Assembly (NCBI GenBank): GCA_944324135.1
Contig: CALUVE010000005.1
Location: 1-64,000, forward strand
Direction of reading: 5' to 3'
Length of the DNA: 64,000 nt
Source of the DNA: Candidatus Gastranaerophilales bacterium
Lineage (GTDB): Bacteria; Cyanobacteriota; Vampirovibrionia; Gastranaerophilales; Gastranaerophilaceae
Part shown: positions 1 to 8,693 of the stretch, piece by piece
Layout: every line of letters starts with the position of its first letter
How positions within the stretch are numbered: the first letter of the stretch is position 1
Made by a program: the position numbers and the translations under genes
The notes under the pieces: generated by a model
Seen by the model: only the letters and a program-made list of their open reading frames with translations
Databases searched by the model: none
What the model was told of the DNA's origin: nothing

Positions 1-128
1 GAGTAAATTTTTTGAGCTTTCTTAACTCTTTCAATAAGCAATTCCAATTGCTCTGCGTTGTCAACCAGACTTGACTTATTTAAAGTCTTTTCAAGGTTTT
101 CAACAGTCTTTTTGCTTTTTGTTGCCAT
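1..128 (-). CDS. adhE: AdhE-like aldehyde/alcohol dehydrogenase, N-terminal fragment
   Basis: Only the first 42 or so codons lie in the window; the gene runs off the left edge. It starts at the ATG at 128-126 behind a strong AAAGGAG ribosome site at about 137-147. The stretch IERVKKAQKIYS resembles the start of the aldehyde dehydrogenase domain of bifunctional AdhE proteins (LVERVKKAQREYAS in enterobacterial AdhE). That enzyme reduces acetyl-CoA to ethanol and regenerates NAD in fermenters, which fits an anaerobic lifestyle. A single-domain CoA-acylating aldehyde dehydrogenase is the main alternative, because the diagnostic regions are outside the window. Confidence 0.6.
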   Translation of the reverse strand, partial: MATKSKKTVENLEKTLNKSSLVDNAEQLELLIERVKKAQKIY

Positions 129-323
129 AGTGTTTTATCTCCTTTATTTAAAAAACAAATTTTATTTTGTTAATCTTTGCTTTTTCGTGATTTATTTCAC
201 AATTACATTTTAAACCAAATATGAATAAAAATCAAGTGTATATGATACAATCTTTATCTTATTTTAATATAATACATTAAATGGGGGAAACTTTTGGCTG
301 GCAAGGGTTGTATAATATGAAAT

Positions 324-1025
324 ATGAATAATTTTTCTAAAAAAATATCTGACTTCATAATGGAAATGAGAGAACGTATGCTTGCCAAAAAGCTAAGCAA
401 AACTTTTGGCAGCTCTTTTGAGAATATGACAAGCAAAACAATACTCTCCGGCACCGAAACTTTGACCTTGAGTGCGGAAACAGACAGACTGCGAGAACAG
501 GTACTCAACAATGTCACGGAGATTATGATTTCCACAAAAAACAATCCGCAAAAAATGCTGGATTACGTAAAAAGCACCGGCACAAAGGTTTATGTAATAA
601 AAAACAACTCAAAACTATTGAAAAAACTAGGTGAAGAGGACGGTTTTGTACTGCCGGCAGAGGGTTTAAAAGCTGCAGCATTAAGCTGGACGCTTGAACA
701 TAAAGTGACTCTAAAAACACCTGCAATGTTTGTTTTCAGAGAAGAAATGCTTGATGAATATTATGTACTCCAGCAGTTTTATAAATGGTTCTCCTATAAG
801 ACGGGACTTCCGGGATTCGACACAAAAACCCAGAATATTTTCAAAAAATATATGACAAAAGGCTACGATGTCACAAAACTCACGCTGGAAGAAACTCTTA
901 AACTGCAAGAAGCCGTAGCACGCGACACTGAGGCAACTAATTTTGCAATAGAATTTGCAAAACTCAGAGACGGCGGCAGAAAAGTCTTAAATAAAATTCA
1001 AAAAGACGGCGGAGCAAATATATAA
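324..1025 (+). CDS. Hypothetical protein, 233 aa
   Basis: I do not recognise this protein. It is Lys/Glu-rich with no signal peptide or membrane segment, so it is probably soluble and cytoplasmic. The first 60 residues are basic and helical (MEMRERMLAKKLSKTFG). The middle holds a hydrophobic alpha/beta-like stretch (KVTLKTPAMFVFREEMLDEY) and the end is helical and charged. Codon and base use match the neighbours. The ATG at 324 has only a poor upstream ribosome site (GGCAAGGG about 18 bases away), so the exact start is uncertain. It is divergent from adhE, stands alone, and is followed by a GC hairpin. Confidence 0.7.
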   Translation: MNNFSKKISDFIMEMRERMLAKKLSKTFGSSFENMTSKTILSGTETLTLSAETDRLREQVLNNVTEIMISTKNNPQKMLDYVKSTGTKVYVIKNNSKLLKKLGEEDGFVLPAEGLKAAALSWTLEHKVTLKTPAMFVFREEMLDEYYVLQQFYKWFSYKTGLPGFDTKTQNIFKKYMTKGYDVTKLTLEETLKLQEAVARDTEATNFAIEFAKLRDGGRKVLNKIQKDGGANI

Positions 1026-1040
1026 AAAAGTTAATTAAAA

Positions 1041-1064
1041 GCCGTTCCTGAGAACAAGAACGGC
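1041..1064 (+). terminator. Hairpin after the 324-1025 gene
   Basis: GCCGTTC (1041-1047) pairs with GAACGGC (1058-1064) across a 10-base loop, 16 bases after the stop codon. The downstream tract (CTTATAAG) is only weakly T-rich, so this is either a modest intrinsic terminator or an RNA-stabilising hairpin. Confidence 0.45.
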
Positions 1065-1154
1065 CTTATAAGATAAAATAGTTTCATCAATTGTATATGG
1101 ATAAGTTTCGGGAGTAAATGTATGTTTACTATTTTGGGGTTGCATCAAAAAACG

Positions 1155-1436
1155 TTATGCAACATAATCAACGTGTTGTTTTTGTTTCTTTTCTGCTTTA
1201 CGTTCGTTTGGTGTAAACAAGATATTATAAGTCTTGACAAATTTGTAAGCCAGTGCAGGAATCATACTTGATTGAACAGCATCAGCCTTAGTTGATCTTT
1301 CAAATTCTTTCTGGAAATTTATACCTGCGTTAGGGTTTTGCAAAGGCAAAATCGCAACGTTTGCTTTGATATCATTGTTTGCACGGTTGTCTTTAAAAGA
1401 TATATTATTATTTGTATTTATTGCATTTATTCTCAT
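1155..1436 (-). CDS. Small orphan protein with N-terminal ISFKD motif, 93 aa
   Basis: The start is placed at the ATG at 1436, which lies about 8 bases after a strong AAAGGAGG ribosome site (1444-1451). A longer upstream reading would run through that site. No known domain is recognised. The protein begins MRINAINTNNNISFKDN and has a Lys-rich C-terminus (ERKAEKKQKQHVD). The pattern of a short polar N-terminus followed by a Phe in an (S/A/N)F(K/G/T/S) context recurs in the small proteins at 10305, 27379 and 30453, which suggests a shared lineage-specific signal. There is no signal peptide or membrane segment. It appears monocistronic. Confidence 0.7.
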   Translation of the reverse strand: MRINAINTNNNISFKDNRANNDIKANVAILPLQNPNAGINFQKEFERSTKADAVQSSMIPALAYKFVKTYNILFTPNERKAEKKQKQHVDYVA

Positions 1437-1924
1437 AATCATCCCTCCTTTGAGGTTTATTAAGTGTTTAATTAACACTTCATCTAACACTTTCAATATA
1501 AACCATAATATAAAATTTGTCAACCCTTATTATGAATATTTGTTAAGATTGTGTGAAATCCTTGTTAATAAAGGGTTTTAGGATAAAGTGGAAAGTGTAC
1601 ACTTAATCTTTTATTATAGTGATTTTTAGTCTGGTTATTAATCATCCATGCCGGCAATTTTTTATTTTTTAACTACCCGGGTGGGTAATTGTAGTCAGAA
1701 TTTGTTTCTGATTTCATGGTTATATTAAAAGTTTCAATACTTCCAACAATACTTAATTCCAACGGGGGCAATAGTTTCCCCTATTTTTTTAGCTGTTTTT
1801 CATACTACAATAATAGTGGTTTAATAGTGTATTTTCTACATTTATTATAGACTGGAACTTGGTGACATTTTGTATATTTCTACACTTTTGGGTATAATAT
1901 AAAGATAAATTAACGGGGACAAAA
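1437..1924. other. Intergenic region with promoter-like sequence and small hairpins
   Basis: No gene is supported here. The left part holds the ribosome site and AT-rich promoter area of the minus-strand small gene. Near 1672-1690 there is an imperfect GC palindrome (ACTACCCGGGTGGGTAATT). Near 1764-1781 GGGG and CCCC flank a 10-base loop and are followed by a T tract, resembling a weak terminator with no obvious gene ahead of it. The right end holds the promoter of the glycosyltransferase gene. Confidence 0.5.
1870..1898 (+). promoter_or_regulatory. Sigma70-type promoter for the GT2 gene
   Basis: TTGTAT at 1870-1875 and a perfect TATAAT at 1893-1898 are separated by exactly 17 bases. Transcription would start near 1905, about 20 bases before the ATG at 1925, leaving a short leader that contains the ACGGGGA ribosome site. 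Confidence 0.55.
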
Positions 1925-2962
1925 ATGGAAAAAATTAAAGTAAGCGTCATTATACCTGTATATAACACTGAAAATTACCTGAGAGCATGCCTCGACAGCG
2001 TTGTTAATCAAACTTTACGGGATATTGAAATCATCTGCGTTAATGACGGCTCAACCGATAACTCCCTATCAATTTTAAAAGAATATGCTGAAAAAGATTC
2101 CAGAATTGTTTTAATCAACCAGAAAAATGCCGGCGTATCCGTGGCACGCAACAATGCCATAGCTGTTGCTAAAGGTGAATACCTTGCGTTTTTAGACAGC
2201 GATGACTGGTTTGAACCAGACGCAATGGAGGCTGCCTATTCCAAAATCTCGCAGGATAAAACTGATGTTGTAGTTTTTGCTCAAAAAAGCTATGACGCAC
2301 CTGAAACTTGGTATGAAGTCAGTCATAAATTGCTTGAGAAGTGTATACTTGGAACCAATTCACTAGATGAGTTTATCAGCCTTAACATTGTAGTGTGGGA
2401 CAAAATGTTCCGCACAGAATTTATAAAGGGAAGTAATATTGCTTTTCCGGCGGGATTAACACTGGGAGAGGACGGAATCTTCTGTTATCAGGCGATTTTT
2501 GCCGGGGCCAAATACAGTTATCTGAACAAATGTTTAATTAATCACAATGATTCTGTTGAAAATTCAGCGACATCAAAATGTGTCAATGGGATACAGGTAG
2601 CTTTGAAAGCACTAAAACACGTATATAACCTTAAAGGATTTCAAGCACAGGACCAAAACCTGCAGCTTTCAATAGTTGACAAGTTTTGCGGAAGCGTAAT
2701 TTTCTACTGGGAAAAACTCGGCGATGAAAACTATCGCGCAATGTTATACAAAGATATGCTCAAGTTCAGAGATTTTGTTGAAGAAATTTACCCGGTATCT
2801 GAACTTAAATCCCAACTGTTATACAGACGTTTTATAAAAAGAATTAAACAATACAAAGGTCAATTTCCGTATAATCTTTTGAGCAAAACAAAGTTTAGGA
2901 CATTCAAACAATTCAGGGTACTGGGGATTGAGTGGAAAGTCCCGCTGAAAAAGCAAACATGA
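1925..2962 (+). CDS. Family 2 glycosyltransferase
   Basis: A GT-A fold, family GT2 enzyme of 345 residues that probably transfers a nucleotide-activated sugar to a surface polysaccharide acceptor at the inner face of the membrane. The N-terminal strand VSVIIPVYNTENYL, the VNDGSTDNS nucleotide-binding motif, VSVARNNAI and the metal-binding LDSDDW are all present within the first 110 residues. EDGIF at about residue 180 fits the region of the catalytic base. There is no membrane helix. The C-terminal third is not recognisable. The stop codon lies inside the AAACATGATGTTT palindrome that recurs downstream. The N-terminal domain closely resembles that of the 697-residue protein at 41426. Confidence 0.9.
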   Translation: MEKIKVSVIIPVYNTENYLRACLDSVVNQTLRDIEIICVNDGSTDNSLSILKEYAEKDSRIVLINQKNAGVSVARNNAIAVAKGEYLAFLDSDDWFEPDAMEAAYSKISQDKTDVVVFAQKSYDAPETWYEVSHKLLEKCILGTNSLDEFISLNIVVWDKMFRTEFIKGSNIAFPAGLTLGEDGIFCYQAIFAGAKYSYLNKCLINHNDSVENSATSKCVNGIQVALKALKHVYNLKGFQAQDQNLQLSIVDKFCGSVIFYWEKLGDENYRAMLYKDMLKFRDFVEEIYPVSELKSQLLYRRFIKRIKQYKGQFPYNLLSKTKFRTFKQFRVLGIEWKVPLKKQT

Positions 2963-3273
2963 TGTTTGCATCACTACTATTTCCGCAGACTGAAATACCG
3001 CCTTATGAAGATGTTCAAGAAACTTTAAATGTCTTTTAAGATGCGGCTTTTACATCACCCGTAAGAGCTTCTCAATATTACCATCTCCCGCAATGGACGA
3101 GGGATGTATTTTTAGTTCCTCCCCACTCCGTGGGGGAGGTTAGGTTGGGGGGGGCAAACATGATGTTTGCATTACCGTCATTCTGAGCGTTAGCGAAGAA
3201 TCTCCAAATTTACAGAGATTCTTCACCCCTGAACGGCTGTCGGGTTCAGAATGACATGAAAACATGATGTTTT
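2953..3273. repeat. Three copies of a near-palindrome around AAACATGATGTTT
   Basis: GCAAACATGATGTTTGC occurs at 2953-2969 and 3154-3170, and AAAACATGATGTTTT at 3259-3273. The first copy overlaps the end of the glycosyltransferase gene. Copies 2 and 3 bracket the 79-base hairpin element at 3177-3255. The arrangement suggests insertion or duplication of small mobile hairpins at this motif. Confidence 0.6.
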
Positions 3274-3512
3274 TATCAATACCCTCACCCCTACCCCTCT
3301 CCCAGAGGTAGAGGGGAGATATTTTTGTCACCCTGAACTTGTTTGACTACTTTTTCCAAAATCTATGATTTTGTGAAAAATGTCCGGTTTCCCGCAGGGT
3401 CTTAGCCCGTCAAATTCTGTGCAAAACTTTTTTATCAAGTTCATTTCTTTCTTTTTTCACTCACACCACCCCCTCCCAGAGGGAGAAACTTCTCACCGGA
3501 GGGCTTTACTGT
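2963..3512. other. Repeat-rich intergenic region without a gene
   Basis: This 550-base stretch holds no convincing coding sequence. It carries the AAACATGATGTTT copies, the hairpin element at 3177-3255, a C-rich/G-rich inverted pair near 3118-3140 (CTCCCCCACTCCGTGGGGGAG type), and C-rich tracts near 3285-3320 and 3465-3490 that share CCCTCCCAGAGG-like words. Short open frames here follow the repeats rather than codon usage. Confidence 0.65.
3177..3255. repeat. Intergenic hairpin element, copy 1
   Basis: A 79-base element with terminal inverted repeats GTCATTCTGAG (3177) and TTCAGAATGAC (ending 3255), plus an inner stem GAAGAATCTC / GAGATTCTTC. Related copies lie at 33905-33971 and 40795-40876. 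It is a short non-coding palindromic repeat of the MITE/REP type. Confidence 0.7.
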
Positions 3513-3986
3513 CTATTCATCGTCATCAGATGTCGGGATTAATTGCTTTACATGCTCAGGTTTCTTATTCAATCCCAATGCGTCAATTAATTTGTAATAA
3601 GTGTTCAACCCCAGCATACTGCAATCAAGAGTCTCTCGCTCATTTGTAATCTGATTTGTTATAAACAAGTTGCAATCACTGTCAGAACCTGTTGAATCAA
3701 TAGGATTCTTTATATAAGAATCAAACACAACACTATTCAGATAATATTTACGTTTCAACTTGTTCAGACAAAAGACCTGCATTGTTTCCTTGTCCAAATG
3801 TATCGTTATGTTGTTGCTCGTAAACCCCGAAACTAACCAGAAAAATGCAGCCAGCGTGCTTATACCGAAAATTATAGTGTTATTATCTGTAAACAATCTC
3901 ATTACAATTGATAAAAACGCCCCTGCAGCTATTGCATATATTACGAATTTGGCTTTCGTAAATATATTGCTCTTAAATATTTTCAC
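3513..3986 (-). CDS. Small membrane protein of unknown function, 157 aa
   Basis: I do not recognise this family. Two hydrophobic segments (FVIYAIAAGAFLSIVMRLF and IIFGISTLAAFFWLVSGF, about residues 13-31 and 38-56) form a helical hairpin. A soluble domain of about 100 residues follows, with an acidic tail (TSDDDE). The start is set at the GTG at 3986, preceded by GGGAGAGG at 3990-3997 and lying 10 bases after the aspartate kinase stop. An upstream start would overlap that gene. It is the last gene of the phosphatase-TPR-lysC operon and is probably translationally linked to lysC. Confidence 0.7.
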   Translation of the reverse strand: MKIFKSNIFTKAKFVIYAIAAGAFLSIVMRLFTDNNTIIFGISTLAAFFWLVSGFTSNNITIHLDKETMQVFCLNKLKRKYYLNSVVFDSYIKNPIDSTGSDSDCNLFITNQITNERETLDCSMLGLNTYYKLIDALGLNKKPEHVKQLIPTSDDDE

Positions 3987-3996
3987 TAACCTCTCC

Positions 3997-5262
3997 CTAA
4001 ATATTAGGCAAATCACCTTTAACTTCAGCAATTTCATCACTTTCAAGCTGAAATTCTTTGTGTAAAGCGGCTACTGCCCTTTTCGCATCCTCTTTGTCAA
4101 CCAGACAGCTTATTTTGATTTCACTTGTAGATATCATTCTAATGTTGACATTGAGTTTTGCAAGTGTTTCAAACATTGTAGATGCAATACCGGGACGGTC
4201 AATCATGCCGGCACCGACAATTGAAACTTTTGCAATATTTTCATCTATTTTAATATCTCCTGCCTTTAACTCGTCTTTCAATTCTTCCAGTGCAGCTTTT
4301 GTTTTTTCCAAATCACTACTGTCAATTGTAAACGCAATGTCATTTGTGTTAGACACTTTTCTTGCATATGATTGGATAATCATATCAACAGAGATACCTT
4401 CCTGAGCCAATTTGCCAAAAATCATTGCTGCCTGCCCCGGAGTATCCGGAACATCGCATACTACAATTCTTGCCTGTGACAAATCTGCCGCAACCCCTGC
4501 GACCGGTTTATATATTTCCATTTTGTCAACTCCTAATATTAAAGTACCTAAATTATCTGTCTTGAAGCTGCTGCGAACCCTGAGCGGAACATTAAACTGT
4601 TTTGCAGTTTCTACACTTCTCGGATGAAGTACGTTAGCTCCTGCGTGTGCTAACTCCAGCATCTCTTCGTATGAAATTTCACGTAGTCTTGACGCATTCG
4701 GCACAACACGCGGATCTGTCGTATAAACACCCTCTACATCTGTATAAATATCACAACGCTCTGCGTTCAAAGCAGCAGCAAGCGCCACCGCTGATGTATC
4801 TGAACCGCCGCGTCCGAGGGTTGTTATTTCACCGTCAGGAGTGACACCCTGAAAACCGGCTACTACAATAATTTTTCCCTCTTGAAGATTCTTCTTTAAT
4901 TTATCCGTCTTTATGTCAATAATTCTGGCTTTTGAATGGACATTTTCCGTTACAATACCTATCTGCATTGCGTTAAAACTGACCGCATCATAACCTGCAG
5001 CCTGTATTGCCATTGCCAAAAGCGCAATAGATACACCCTCTCCTGTTGAAAGAAGCATGTCCATTTCTCTGCTTGACGGATTAGGGCTTAAATCTTTTGC
5101 CATTTTGACAAGATAATCAGTTGTGTGCCCCATTGCGGAAACTACAACCACAACATCATTTCCGTTTTGTTTCTCCTTGATGACCGTACGGGCTACATTT
5201 TTAATTTTATCTGTGTCTGCTACCGATGTTCCGCCAAACTTTTGTACAATAATTTTTCTCAA
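3997..5262 (-). CDS. lysC: Aspartate kinase
   Basis: Phosphorylates aspartate in the first step of the Lys/Thr/Met and diaminopimelate pathway. The 421-residue length and order match the single-function ACT-regulated class. The kinase core holds IVQKFGGTSVAD at the start, VVSAMGHTTD, TTLGRGGSDTSAVALA and YTDVEGVYTTDPR. Two ACT domains follow from about residue 265 (VCDVPDTPGQAA and VSIVGAGMIDRPGIA), so feedback inhibition by lysine and/or threonine is expected. The start is a TTG at 5262, just 2 bases past the TPR gene stop, with no strong ribosome site; this suggests coupled translation. It lies within a four-gene minus-strand operon. Confidence 0.95.
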   Translation of the reverse strand: MRKIIVQKFGGTSVADTDKIKNVARTVIKEKQNGNDVVVVVSAMGHTTDYLVKMAKDLSPNPSSREMDMLLSTGEGVSIALLAMAIQAAGYDAVSFNAMQIGIVTENVHSKARIIDIKTDKLKKNLQEGKIIVVAGFQGVTPDGEITTLGRGGSDTSAVALAAALNAERCDIYTDVEGVYTTDPRVVPNASRLREISYEEMLELAHAGANVLHPRSVETAKQFNVPLRVRSSFKTDNLGTLILGVDKMEIYKPVAGVAADLSQARIVVCDVPDTPGQAAMIFGKLAQEGISVDMIIQSYARKVSNTNDIAFTIDSSDLEKTKAALEELKDELKAGDIKIDENIAKVSIVGAGMIDRPGIASTMFETLAKLNVNIRMISTSEIKISCLVDKEDAKRAVAALHKEFQLESDEIAEVKGDLPNI

Positions 5263-5264
5263 GA

Positions 5265-6761
5265 TTATTCACTTTCTTTGAAATTTTTTAATAAGTTTTC
5301 AAGTTCCTCTTTTTCTTTATGGTATTCAAAACCTGAATCACTTATTTGGATTATTTTTTCAGCTAGAGTTATAGCTTCTTTTATATTATATTCACAAACG
5401 TTTTCTTTGACAAGTGTATAACTGACAAAAAATTGTAAATTTAACACTTCTAAATCTTTGTCATAAATTTTAACGATTTTCCGCAGTTTTCTCTGCGCCT
5501 CAGAGTATTCATTATCAGCTATAAGAAACCTTGTATAATCCAATCCGCACTTAAGAAAATACGGATTTAAATTCATTGATTTTTCATAGAAATCAACAGC
5601 TTTTGATTTATTCTTTTTAACCTCATTAATTTTAGCCATAAAATATGTTGTCAAAAATTCAAAATCTTCTGTTTCAATTTTACGGAAAAGTGCGGCAGCA
5701 CCGTCGTAATTACCGTTATTATATTCTCTGACCGCCATAATCAAATCTATAATTATAGAGTCAGCCCCGCCGTCTTGAGCCATCTGTATCAAGACTTCGT
5801 CATCATTATGCTTCAGCATTCTTGTTAATGCCAGATATGCCATGCTTTCTGAGTTTTCGCCGTCGTATTCAAGCGCTTTTACAAACTTGTTTTCAGCTTC
5901 ATCAAAATTTGTAAATTTCAAAAGCGATTTGCCCCATTCTGTATAGAGATTTGAATTATTCAATTCTCTTTTTGCTGCTGTTGAATACATTTCAAGTGCT
6001 TTATCCCTGTCAAGCTCGACTGTATAAAGTTTACCGAGCAAAAGATATGACGGGAGCATGTTTTTATTAAATTCCAGAGATTTCATTGCATAATGCTTTG
6101 CGTTTTTGTAATCTTTTTTTATGAATTTCAGGTTTGCAAATTCGTAAGTGTTAGTTTCATTCGGGCAGACATTTGCAAGAAAAGTCAATTTAGCCTCGGC
6201 ATCTTTGTGCGCGCCAATCTTTATCTCACAAACAGCTGCAAGAAATATTGATGTGAAATTATATTTGTTAATTCTGGAGGCTGTAACAAACTTTTCTCTG
6301 GCATCTTCATATTTTTTTTGTTTCATTAAAGTCATGCCCCAGCCGGTAAAAGTATCGGAATTTGCCGGAGAGATTTTGTCAGCGTTTTCAAATGATTTTT
6401 CTGCCTCTTCAAAATCATTACATGCCAGTTGTGCAAACCCGAGTTTTTGCCATATAGTTTTATCTGTATAACATATCTGGGCTGATTTTTTATAGGCTTC
6501 CACAGCTTTGGAGTGTTCATTTTTTTTGTCATAAACAGTCCCGAGATACTTGTAAACAAGCGGGTCTTTTTCTGACAAGTTCAATGCTTCCAGAAGGATA
6601 GTTTCCGCCTCTATAAGATTGTTTTCCTCAAGACATTTTTTTGCACGGTTAACATAGGCAACCGTCGGCAGTGATTGAATTATTGTTGATTCTTTGTATT
6701 TGTCTATAGATAAATTCAGTTTTTTTATGTATTCAATTAATTTTTTTAACCTGTTAAACAA
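5265..6761 (-). CDS. Tetratricopeptide repeat protein, 498 aa
   Basis: A solenoid of about 12 TPR-like units spans nearly the whole protein. Characteristic repeats include AETILLEALNLSEKDPLVYKY, LGTVYDKKNEHSKAVEAYKK and LGFAQLACNDFEEAEKSFE. There is no signal peptide or membrane anchor, so it is probably a cytoplasmic scaffold. Its partner is unknown. It starts at a TTG (6761) overlapping the last 16 bases of the KdsC-like gene, with GAGAGG upstream, and it runs directly into lysC, so the order in the operon is phosphatase, TPR, lysC, membrane protein. Confidence 0.85.
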   Translation of the reverse strand: MFNRLKKLIEYIKKLNLSIDKYKESTIIQSLPTVAYVNRAKKCLEENNLIEAETILLEALNLSEKDPLVYKYLGTVYDKKNEHSKAVEAYKKSAQICYTDKTIWQKLGFAQLACNDFEEAEKSFENADKISPANSDTFTGWGMTLMKQKKYEDAREKFVTASRINKYNFTSIFLAAVCEIKIGAHKDAEAKLTFLANVCPNETNTYEFANLKFIKKDYKNAKHYAMKSLEFNKNMLPSYLLLGKLYTVELDRDKALEMYSTAAKRELNNSNLYTEWGKSLLKFTNFDEAENKFVKALEYDGENSESMAYLALTRMLKHNDDEVLIQMAQDGGADSIIIDLIMAVREYNNGNYDGAAALFRKIETEDFEFLTTYFMAKINEVKKNKSKAVDFYEKSMNLNPYFLKCGLDYTRFLIADNEYSEAQRKLRKIVKIYDKDLEVLNLQFFVSYTLVKENVCEYNIKEAITLAEKIIQISDSGFEYHKEKEELENLLKNFKESE

Positions 6762-7228
6762 TCCACAACCTCTCTAAAAGCTCCGTCTCCACCATCATTA
6801 TTTGTTATCTGAATACCTTTTATTTTTTTTACTTTTGGCACGGCATGCGGAACGGTTATTTTATATTTGGCATATTCCATGCATTCAATATCATTAATAT
6901 CATCCCCGATATAAACATATTCATTCTGGTTAAGATTATATTTTTCAACAATAGATTTTAGCACGTTGATTTTTATTCTTATGTCCTGATGTACTTCGTC
7001 AATCAAAAATTTCCTTGCCAAAGTATCTATAGCTGCATTTTGCTCGCCGGAAATTATACCTATTTTGAAATTACTTTTTTTCAGGATAGAAAAAGCCATT
7101 ACATCTTTAAAATTAATTTTTCGTGCCATTGAAAAGTCATCGTGGATATAAACGCAATTGTCCGTGATAATCCCGTCAAAGTCTGTTATAACCATTTTAA
7201 TTGTATCAGGCAGTTTAATCTTTTTCAC
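6746..7228 (-). CDS. kdsC: KdsC-type HAD phosphatase
   Basis: A 160-residue HAD-superfamily phosphatase without a cap domain, as in KDO-8-phosphate phosphatase (KdsC), which makes KDO for lipopolysaccharide. The catalytic motif VITDFDGIITD (about residues 13-23), motif II IISGE, and the C-terminal metal site YIGDDINDIECM are present. Length agrees with the KdsC family (about 160-180). Related phosphatases act on other sialic-acid-like sugars, so the substrate is inferred. LPS-type genes elsewhere in the window (GT9 heptosyltransferase-like) support an outer-membrane role. Confidence 0.75.
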   Translation of the reverse strand: MKKIKLPDTIKMVITDFDGIITDNCVYIHDDFSMARKINFKDVMAFSILKKSNFKIGIISGEQNAAIDTLARKFLIDEVHQDIRIKINVLKSIVEKYNLNQNEYVYIGDDINDIECMEYAKYKITVPHAVPKVKKIKGIQITNNDGGDGAFREVVDCLTG

Positions 7229-7329
7229 TTATTAACTCCGCGTCATCAGTTTAATGTATTAACAAAGAATTCTATATTTGATATAATTTTACCATAAAAC
7301 AGCGTTAAAAAAAAGATTGTAGATTTATT

Positions 7330-8598
7330 ATGCTCTGGTATCTGCTTAACATAGGAATTATAATAGTTTTTATCGGTTTGTTTCTCATCACACGAAACAC
7401 AAACAAACGCTGGTCAAAAATTAACGATTACCTCGGTATGGTTACAAACACTGTTGACTCAGTCCGCTACGGTAACCTTTCTACCAAAATGGAGCAGATT
7501 CATCACCCCACATATCAAAACGTAACAGACAGTATTAACCGGATGGTTGAAACACTTAACGACCGTGAACACATGATTGTTGAATACCAGACAGAACTTA
7601 TGAGACAGAACAAACTTCTGGAATCAGTAATCAATTCGCTCTCTGACGGGATACTGATTGTCAACGAAAAAGGCGGTATACTCCGGGCTACCCCGAAAAT
7701 TTCTTCCTGGTTCGGCGTTAAGGGGGCTGAACTTTTGGGGAAAAATATCTTCGATTACATAAAAATAGACGGAGATTATTCTTTTGAAAAACTAAATAAT
7801 GTAGATATCTTTATCATGCACACTCCTACTAATAATTTTGTTGCAAATTCCAGACGGCTTACGCTTGAGGACAAAAAGCGTTTTGTATTCATTATAAAAG
7901 ATGTAACCAACGAACGCGAGATTGAAAAATTAAAGGAAGATTTTGTTGCGACATTAACCCACGACTTGAAAGTACCGATTGTTGCGGAATCCAATATTAT
8001 TAATTTTTTGCTGGAGGGCCGCTTTGGTGAAATTAACGAAAAACAGGACTTAGCACTCAAAAACATGAAAGCCTCAAACCAGGAGCTTGTAGAACTGGTG
8101 CAGATATTGTTAGAAACTTACAAGATAAAAGAAACAGGCATAAAACTTTTAAAAGAGAACATTAAATTAAATCAATTTATCTCTCAAATTGTAGAGGAAA
8201 CACAGCCTATAGCAACAAATTCCGGCATAAAAATTAATTTTCAACCTGACCGTGATATCAAAGTAGTGGCTGATCCGCTGCAGCTTGAAAGGGTAATCAA
8301 AAATCTTATCTCAAATGCAATCTCTCACAGCAACACAAAAGAAAATATCGACATAAAAACCGGAGAAATTCCTGGGTACGTAACAATATCTGTAATAGAT
8401 TACGGACAGGGAGTTCCTGAAAAAGAATTAAAACTGATATTCAACAAATATTATTCAGCTGCAAAAAAATTCCGCAAAATAGGAACAGGATTGGGGCTGT
8501 ATCTCTCCCAGCAAATAGCAAAATCACATAACGGAGAAATAACAGTCACAAGTGAAGAAAATGTAAGAACAGAATTTTGTATAAAACTGCCTGTGTAA
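7330..8598 (+). CDS. Membrane-bound sensor histidine kinase (HAMP-PAS-HisKA-HATPase)
   Basis: A single N-terminal membrane helix (WYLLNIGIIIVFIGLFLI) is followed by a HAMP-like linker (about 25-85), a PAS domain (about 92-195, SLSDGILIVNEKGGIL) and a HisKA domain with the phosphoacceptor His211 in THDLKVP. The HATPase domain has N box NLISNAISHS, G1 DYGQGVPE and G2 GTGLGLYLSQQIA. With no periplasmic loop, it probably senses an internal or membrane signal through PAS. No response regulator adjoins it, so it is an orphan kinase in this window. Confidence 0.9.
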   Translation: MLWYLLNIGIIIVFIGLFLITRNTNKRWSKINDYLGMVTNTVDSVRYGNLSTKMEQIHHPTYQNVTDSINRMVETLNDREHMIVEYQTELMRQNKLLESVINSLSDGILIVNEKGGILRATPKISSWFGVKGAELLGKNIFDYIKIDGDYSFEKLNNVDIFIMHTPTNNFVANSRRLTLEDKKRFVFIIKDVTNEREIEKLKEDFVATLTHDLKVPIVAESNIINFLLEGRFGEINEKQDLALKNMKASNQELVELVQILLETYKIKETGIKLLKENIKLNQFISQIVEETQPIATNSGIKINFQPDRDIKVVADPLQLERVIKNLISNAISHSNTKENIDIKTGEIPGYVTISVIDYGQGVPEKELKLIFNKYYSAAKKFRKIGTGLGLYLSQQIAKSHNGEITVTSEENVRTEFCIKLPV

Positions 8599-8612
8599 AA
8601 ATACAATGATTC

Positions 8613-8683
8613 AGAACAAAAATATTTAGTCACTCTAAAGCCAGCAATAATTCCTGTGTAAAGAATGACTAAATATTATGTTC
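8613..8683. terminator. Long inverted repeat between convergent genes
   Basis: AATATTTAGTCA at 8621-8632 pairs with TGACTAAATATT at 8666-8677, extended by outer bases (GAAC / GTTC). It lies between the ends of the kinase gene and the convergent DnaJ gene. There is no long T run, so it may be a bidirectional transcript-end structure rather than a classic terminator. Confidence 0.45.
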
Positions 8684-8693
8684 AAAGTGATTT

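Noticed and set aside
1764..1790. Possible rho-independent terminator (GGGG/CCCC stem)
   Set aside because: It has a four-base stem only and no gene ahead of it on the plus strand; listed within the intergenic entry rather than separately.
3140..3649. Short open frames on both strands within the 2963-3512 spacer
   Set aside because: Their sequence follows the hairpin elements and C-rich repeats, with no ribosome site or codon bias, and one overlaps the small membrane protein gene.
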